A stretch of DNA of 64,000 nt from Halomonas sp. PR-M31 (GTDB lineage: Bacteria > Pseudomonadota > Gammaproteobacteria > Pseudomonadales > Halomonadaceae), in contig NZ_JIBT01000003.1 in the NCBI RefSeq assembly GCF_001039575.1, positions 23,424 through 87,423 on the forward strand. Reading direction: 5' to 3'. Both the position numbers and the translations under genes were made by a program. Within the stretch, counting starts at the first letter, position 1, and the number at the start of each line of letters is the position of its first letter. The notes under the pieces are model-generated. The model worked only from the letters and a program-made list of their open reading frames with translations. It was not told the DNA's origin and ran no database searches. Below, piece by piece: positions 60,161 to 64,000 of the stretch.

Positions 60161-60848
60161 CGCGTTCTCGCAGGCGTTGCTTGGCCTTGCGCGCCAGCCA
60201 TTCCGAGGTCAGCAGTGACAGCATGGCGATCACGATGGCGATGGCGCACAGGCGCGCTGCTGCGTCTTCCTTGCCCGGAGATTGAATCAGTGTATAGAGC
60301 GCCAGAGGCAGGGTGCGGGTCTCGCCGGGAATGTTCGAGGCAAAGGTGATGGTCGCGCCGAATTCGGACAGCGCCCGAGCGAAGGCCAGCACCGTACCGG
60401 TCAAAAGCCCGGGAAATGCCAGAGGCAGGGTAATGGTGAAGAACACCCGCCAGCGATTGGCGCCTAGGGTGCTGGCCGCGGCCTCGAGTTTCACATCCAC
60501 CGCTTCAAGCGATAGCCGCAGGGCCCGTACCAGCAGCGGGAAGGCCATGATCCCTCCGGCAACCGCCGCGCCTTGCCAGGTGAAGGGCAGGGTAATGCCG
60601 AACCAATGATGCAACCATTGTCCCAGAAAGCCCTGGCGGCCCAGCGAAATCAGCAATAGATAGCCGACCACCACCGGGGGCAGCACCAGAGGCAGATGCA
60701 TTACGCCATCGAGCAGCGCCTTGCCGCGGAATTCATAACGAGCCATGAGCCAGGCCAGCGCTATCCCAGGCATCATGATCCAGCCGACCGCAGTGCCTGC
60801 AATCTTGAGGCTGATAAGGATGGCCTGCCATTCGGCATCGGAAAGCAT
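60153..60848 (-). CDS. modB: Molybdate ABC transporter permease ModB
   Basis: A 231-residue permease with five or six helices and the ABC permease EAA-like loop SLEAVDVKLEAAASTLGANR. MHLPLVLPPVVVGYLLLISL is typical of ModB. It lies 15 bases after modA. Confidence 0.95.
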   Translation of the reverse strand: MLSDAEWQAILISLKIAGTAVGWIMMPGIALAWLMARYEFRGKALLDGVMHLPLVLPPVVVGYLLLISLGRQGFLGQWLHHWFGITLPFTWQGAAVAGGIMAFPLLVRALRLSLEAVDVKLEAAASTLGANRWRVFFTITLPLAFPGLLTGTVLAFARALSEFGATITFASNIPGETRTLPLALYTLIQSPGKEDAAARLCAIAIVIAMLSLLTSEWLARKAKQRLRERDG

Positions 60849-60863
60849 GCTATTGCCTCATGC

Positions 60864-61697
60864 TCAGGGGCTTGCGTCTTGGGCCGCAGCGAAGCCAAAG
60901 TCGGCGAAGATCGCCAAGGCCTCGTCGCTTTCCAGCCACTGACGAAATGCCTGAGCAGGTTCACTGACCGGTAGATTGACCAGCGCCAACGGATAGACGA
61001 TGGGGTCGTGACTGTCAGCCGGAAACAGGCTAAGTTGATCGACCTTGTCGCTGGCCTTGGCATCGGTCTGGTAGACGATCCCCAGGGGGGCTTCCCCCTG
61101 TTCCACCAGAGCCAGAGCCGCTCGGACGTTGTCGGCCCGGGCCAGGCGCGGCTCGAGCGCATCCCATTCACCCAGTGACTGCAGCGCCTGTTTGGAATAG
61201 ATACCCGCCGGCACATGATCCGGATCGCCCACGGATAGACGCTCCTGATCGTCAAGCAGCGAGACGAGCTTTCCATCGTTTCCCGGGGTGAAAGCAGGCA
61301 GATCACGCTCTTTGAGAGCAATGAGGACAAGATGGTTCTGCAATAGATTGGTTCGCGAGTCCAGTTCGATGCCTTGATCCGGCAACCAGTCCATCCATTG
61401 TACGTTGGCGGAAAAAAACAGCTCCGCGGGGGCGCCGTTGGCAATCTGACGGGCAGCGGTAGAGGATGATGCGTAAACCGGCACGATATCGACATCATGC
61501 TGGGCCTCATAGCGGTCGATGGCTTCGTTCAAGGCATCGGTCAGCGAGGCGGCAGCAAAAATCTTGACGCCCGGCTTTTCCTTGGCGGTATCAGCCTGAG
61601 CAAGAAAAGCGACGCCCAATAGGGCGAATAGCAGAAAACCGCGAATCAAGACTGTATATTTAAACGAGGCGCGATGCCTGGTCTGCCACTTGAACAT
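60864..61697 (-). CDS. modA: Molybdate-binding periplasmic protein ModA
   Basis: A 277-residue receptor beginning MFKWQTRHRASF, with a signal peptide ending about ...LLGVAFLAQA. The mature start VKIFAAASLTDALNEAIDRY, and then YASSSTAARQIANGAPAELF, NVRAALALVEQGEAPLGIVY and a C-terminal QWLESDEAL, are those of ModA. It captures molybdate or tungstate. The start at 61697 is taken from the GGGGG stretch and the signal peptide; an upstream in-frame start (61763) is less likely. First gene of modABC. Confidence 0.93.
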   Translation of the reverse strand: MFKWQTRHRASFKYTVLIRGFLLFALLGVAFLAQADTAKEKPGVKIFAAASLTDALNEAIDRYEAQHDVDIVPVYASSSTAARQIANGAPAELFFSANVQWMDWLPDQGIELDSRTNLLQNHLVLIALKERDLPAFTPGNDGKLVSLLDDQERLSVGDPDHVPAGIYSKQALQSLGEWDALEPRLARADNVRAALALVEQGEAPLGIVYQTDAKASDKVDQLSLFPADSHDPIVYPLALVNLPVSEPAQAFRQWLESDEALAIFADFGFAAAQDASP

Positions 61698-61799
61698 GTA
61701 AACCCCCGGCATGATTGAACGTCGATGGCATCGGACCATAGCAGTAACCTCATGGGTTTCCAAACCTGAGTCTTCCCTCTCGAGAGCCCGACCTGTACC

Positions 61800-61818
61800 T
61801 TGTTTACCTATTGTTTAC
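61800..61818 (+). repeat. Direct repeat TTGTTTAC between modA and lemA
   Basis: TTGTTTAC occurs at 61800-61807 and 61811-61818, an 11-base period of about one helical turn. The second copy runs into the palindrome TTACGTAA (61815-61822). It is in the divergent promoter region of modA and lemA and looks like a tandem regulator site. Confidence 0.4.
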
Positions 61819-61842
61819 GTAACGACAGGAACGAACGGAAAA

Positions 61843-62460
61843 ATGTCAACGCAACCTACGATGATTTCCTATCGAGGCCTCTGGCGCTCGACGCTGCTTC
61901 TATTCATGGTGCTCGTATTGACGGGCTGTGGTATCAACAACATTCCGCGTCTGGATGAACAGGTGAAGTCGGCCTGGTCTCAGGTCGAGAATCAGTATCA
62001 GCGTCGGGCGGATCTAGTGCCCAACCTGGTAGAGACGGTCAAGGGATTCGCCAATCAGGAGCGAGAAACCCTGACGGCGGTGATCGAAGCCCGCTCCAAG
62101 GCGACTTCCATTCAGGTCGACGCGGACACGCTGGATAACCCTCAGAAGCTGCAGCAATTCCAGCAGGCCCAAGGGCAGCTGACCAGCGCGCTGAGTCGTT
62201 TGATGGCGGTCTCCGAGCGCTATCCGGAGCTGCGCTCCAACCAGAATTTCCTGGCGCTGCAATCCCAGCTGGAAGGCACCGAGAATCGTATTTCGGTCGC
62301 ACGGCGGGATTTCATTGCCGCTGTAGAACGCTATAACACTGAGATTCGTACCTTCCCAGGCCGGATATGGCATAGCGTTATGTACAGTGACATGCCGATA
62401 CGCGAGAACTTCGAGGCCACCGCCGAGAACGCGGAACAGGCGCCTCAGGTGGAATTCTAA
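61843..62460 (+). CDS. LemA family lipoprotein
   Basis: A 205-residue LemA protein. A lipoprotein signal is followed by the lipobox LVLTGC, so the mature N-terminus is the Cys near residue 28. Family motifs are VKSAWSQVENQYQRRADLVP, then NLVETVKGFANQE, YPELRSNQNFLALQSQLEGT, and ENRISVARRDFIAAVERYN. LemA is a helical-bundle protein often found with TPM-domain genes. The start at 61843 is the first ATG; MISYRGLW six codons later is an alternative. The stop overlaps the next start (TAATG). Confidence 0.92.
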   Translation: MSTQPTMISYRGLWRSTLLLFMVLVLTGCGINNIPRLDEQVKSAWSQVENQYQRRADLVPNLVETVKGFANQERETLTAVIEARSKATSIQVDADTLDNPQKLQQFQQAQGQLTSALSRLMAVSERYPELRSNQNFLALQSQLEGTENRISVARRDFIAAVERYNTEIRTFPGRIWHSVMYSDMPIRENFEATAENAEQAPQVEF

Positions 62461-63230
62461 TGGCTATCTGTCTACGCCTACCATTACTACTGTTGCTGTT
62501 ATTACCGCTCTGGGCGCTTAGCGCTCAGGCCCAGCAGCCTGAATTCCCCGAGCTAAGCGGGCGAGTGGTGGACAAGGCCGAGTTGCTGAACCCGCAGGCC
62601 GAAGCCCAACTGACGGAGATGCTCGAGGCCCATGAGCAGCAATCCACGGAGCAGGTCGTGGTGGTCACCGTGCCGAGCCTGCAAGGCTATGATATCGCGG
62701 ACTACGGCTATCAGCTGGGGCGCCAGTGGGGCATCGGGCAGAAGGGTGAAGACAACGGTGCCCTACTGATCGTCGCGCCGGAAGAGCGCAAGGTGCGTAT
62801 CGAGGTGGGTTACGGTCTAGAAGGGCGGCTGACGGATGCCCAGTCTTCGATCATCATCAACCAGATCATGACACCAGCCTTCAGGCAAGATGATTATGCC
62901 AAGGGTATTACCCAGGGTGCGGCGGCGATGGTCCAGGTGCTGGGCGGCGACCCCCTGGCCGAACCAAAAGGCGGTGCTTCCAGGAACAACGAAAGTCAGG
63001 GTGGTCCCGCATCGATCTGGTTCTTCATCATGTTCGCCGTCGTCATGCTCATTTCCCGCGGCGGCGGGGGAGGCGGCCGTGGACGGCGGCGAGGTCGTGG
63101 TGGATTGCTGGCCGGCGCGCTTCTCGGCTCGTCCGTCGGACGTGGCGGCTCTGGCGGCGGTTTCGGCGGTGGCGGCTTCGGTGGCGGAGGCGGTGGTTTT
63201 GGGGGCGGGGGGGCGTCCGGTGGCTGGTAA
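62460..63230 (+). CDS. TPM domain (YgcG family) protein with a Gly-rich tail
   Basis: A 256-residue protein with a signal peptide (LLLLLLLPLWALSAQAQ, cleavage near residue 24). The TPM domain runs from LSGRVVDKAELLNPQAEAQL to KVRIEVGYGLEGRLTDAQSS. A membrane helix (ASIWFFIMFAVVMLISRG) and a C-terminal tail made mostly of Gly and Arg and ending GGGGASGGW follow. This is the YgcG layout; its function is unknown, though a role in membrane or envelope stress is often suggested. It is coupled to lemA. Confidence 0.92.
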   Translation: MAICLRLPLLLLLLLPLWALSAQAQQPEFPELSGRVVDKAELLNPQAEAQLTEMLEAHEQQSTEQVVVVTVPSLQGYDIADYGYQLGRQWGIGQKGEDNGALLIVAPEERKVRIEVGYGLEGRLTDAQSSIIINQIMTPAFRQDDYAKGITQGAAAMVQVLGGDPLAEPKGGASRNNESQGGPASIWFFIMFAVVMLISRGGGGGGRGRRRGRGGLLAGALLGSSVGRGGSGGGFGGGGFGGGGGGFGGGGASGGW

Positions 63231-63330
63231 TCGGAGTGACTACATACCGGTGCCTGGCTCCAAACGCCTTATGCTTTACGCCGTTCGGCAATTCATTCAG
63301 CAACTCCCAGTATTTCAGAGTATAAAAATC

Positions 63331-63945
63331 ATGGCTTTATTGAGTGATAGCGAACAGCACCAAGTGGCGGAGGCGATCAATCGCATCGAACGTGAGACCG
63401 ATGCGGAACTGGTCACGGTGCTTGCCCCTCAGGCGGACGACTATGCCTATATCCCTTTGCTATGGGCGGGGATTCTGGCGCTGGTGGTGCCTGGCGCCAT
63501 CAATTATTTTCCCGGTTGGCTGAGCGCTGCGGAATTGCTATTGGTCCAGTGGGGCACGTTCATCCTGCTGGGGCTGCTGTTCAGGATGCCCAAGATTACC
63601 ACCCGGCTCATTCCTCGCAGCGTGCGCCACTGGCGGGCGTCTAACTTGGCTCGGCGCCAGTTTCTGGAGCAGAACCTGCACCACACCAGCAATGAAACCG
63701 GCGTGCTGATCTTCGTCTCGGAAGCCGAGCGCTATGTGGAAATCCTGGTGGACCGGGGTATCTCGAAGCGTCTAAAAGACGACACCTGGCAATCCATCGT
63801 GGCGGCGTTCACCCAGCAGGTAAAAGAAGGCCAGACGCTGCAAGGTTTTTTGACCTGCATCGATTCCTGCGGTGAACACTTAAAGCGCGAGGTGCCCGCC
63901 ACCCATGAGCGCAATGAGTTGCCCAATCGTCTGGTGGTTCTCTAG
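63331..63945 (+). CDS. TPM domain membrane protein (third gene of the LemA cluster)
   Basis: A 204-residue protein beginning MALLSDSEQHQVAEAINRIE. The TPM domain is interrupted near residue 40 by two membrane helices (YIPLLWAGILALVVPGAI and ELLLVQWGTFILLGLLF). The domain resumes with ETGVLIFVSEAERYVEILVD. No clear Shine-Dalgarno precedes any in-frame start, and ATG 63271 or GTG 63250 are possible longer starts. Gene order LemA-TPM-TPM is a common trio. Confidence 0.82.
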   Translation: MALLSDSEQHQVAEAINRIERETDAELVTVLAPQADDYAYIPLLWAGILALVVPGAINYFPGWLSAAELLLVQWGTFILLGLLFRMPKITTRLIPRSVRHWRASNLARRQFLEQNLHHTSNETGVLIFVSEAERYVEILVDRGISKRLKDDTWQSIVAAFTQQVKEGQTLQGFLTCIDSCGEHLKREVPATHERNELPNRLVVL

Positions 63946-64000
63946 GGCCTGTAGACGTTTCATTCACGGCCGCGCTGGCGCCAGTTTTTATTCGGGGCAA

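Noticed and set aside
63964..64000. Possible C-terminus of a minus-strand gene at the right edge (ending KNWRQRGRE)
   Set aside because: Only about 11 codons are visible before the window ends, too few to support a gene.

Overview
The window looks like the chromosome of a moderately halophilic gammaproteobacterium, most probably a member of the Halomonadaceae. This rests on gene content: three TRAP-type transport systems or parts of them (one with a co-encoded universal stress protein), a phasin, YfeH, AaeXAB-like efflux, fruBKA behind a Cra/FruR-type repressor, and a large alpha-glucan/trehalose cluster organised like that of Pseudomonas. The sequence is moderately GC-rich. I see no rRNA, insertion sequence, prophage, integrase or CRISPR array.

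Layout. 1-4 kb: edge of a membrane protein, a small acidic protein, tRNA-Gly(CCC), a CBS protein, an orphan lipoamide-dehydrogenase-like flavoprotein and two tiny genes, one a Pmp3/YqaE membrane peptide. 3.9-11.3 kb: glycolate oxidase operon glcDEFG, a YfeH transporter and an LctP-family lactate/glycolate permease; the glcD and permease upstream regions share an exact 11-bp word. 11.6-17.3 kb: GST, a FUSC/HlyD/DUF1656 efflux operon, a phasin behind a palindrome-covered promoter, and a DUF192 protein. 17.4-25.8 kb: a DctPQM TRAP operon (two of three genes frameshifted), an HDAC-like hydrolase, and a TAXI receptor, fused TRAP permease and Usp operon. 27.1-47.6 kb: the alpha-glucan/trehalose cluster. 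47.6-51.4 kb: PhoD-like phosphatase, phosphoribosyltransferase and Cra. 51.5-57.3 kb: fruBKA. 57.4-63.9 kb: a membrane protein, a broken SDR, modABC, and a LemA/TPM/TPM cluster.

The central feature is the run glgA, pseudo-glgB, treZ, malQ-treY fusion, DUF2934 gene, glgX, glgE, treS-maltokinase, glgB, all on the + strand with overlaps or short gaps. It links three branches: linear glucan synthesis and branching (GlgA, GlgB, GlgE), glucan-to-trehalose conversion (GlgX, MalQ, TreY, TreZ), and trehalose-to-maltose-1-phosphate-to-glucan (TreS, maltokinase, GlgE). No glgC or glgP is present in the window. The second gene is a GH13/GlgB-type protein that keeps the fold landmarks but has lost all four catalytic motifs. 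It is translationally coupled to treZ and is the best candidate here for an undescribed function.

Sequence quality matters. Seven genes (dctP, dctQ, glgA, glgX, treS, fruA and an SDR) are each broken by what reads as one missing base, and each can be restored by adding one G or C to a single G or C. Such a uniform pattern in otherwise well-conserved genes points to sequencing or assembly deletions more than to gene decay.
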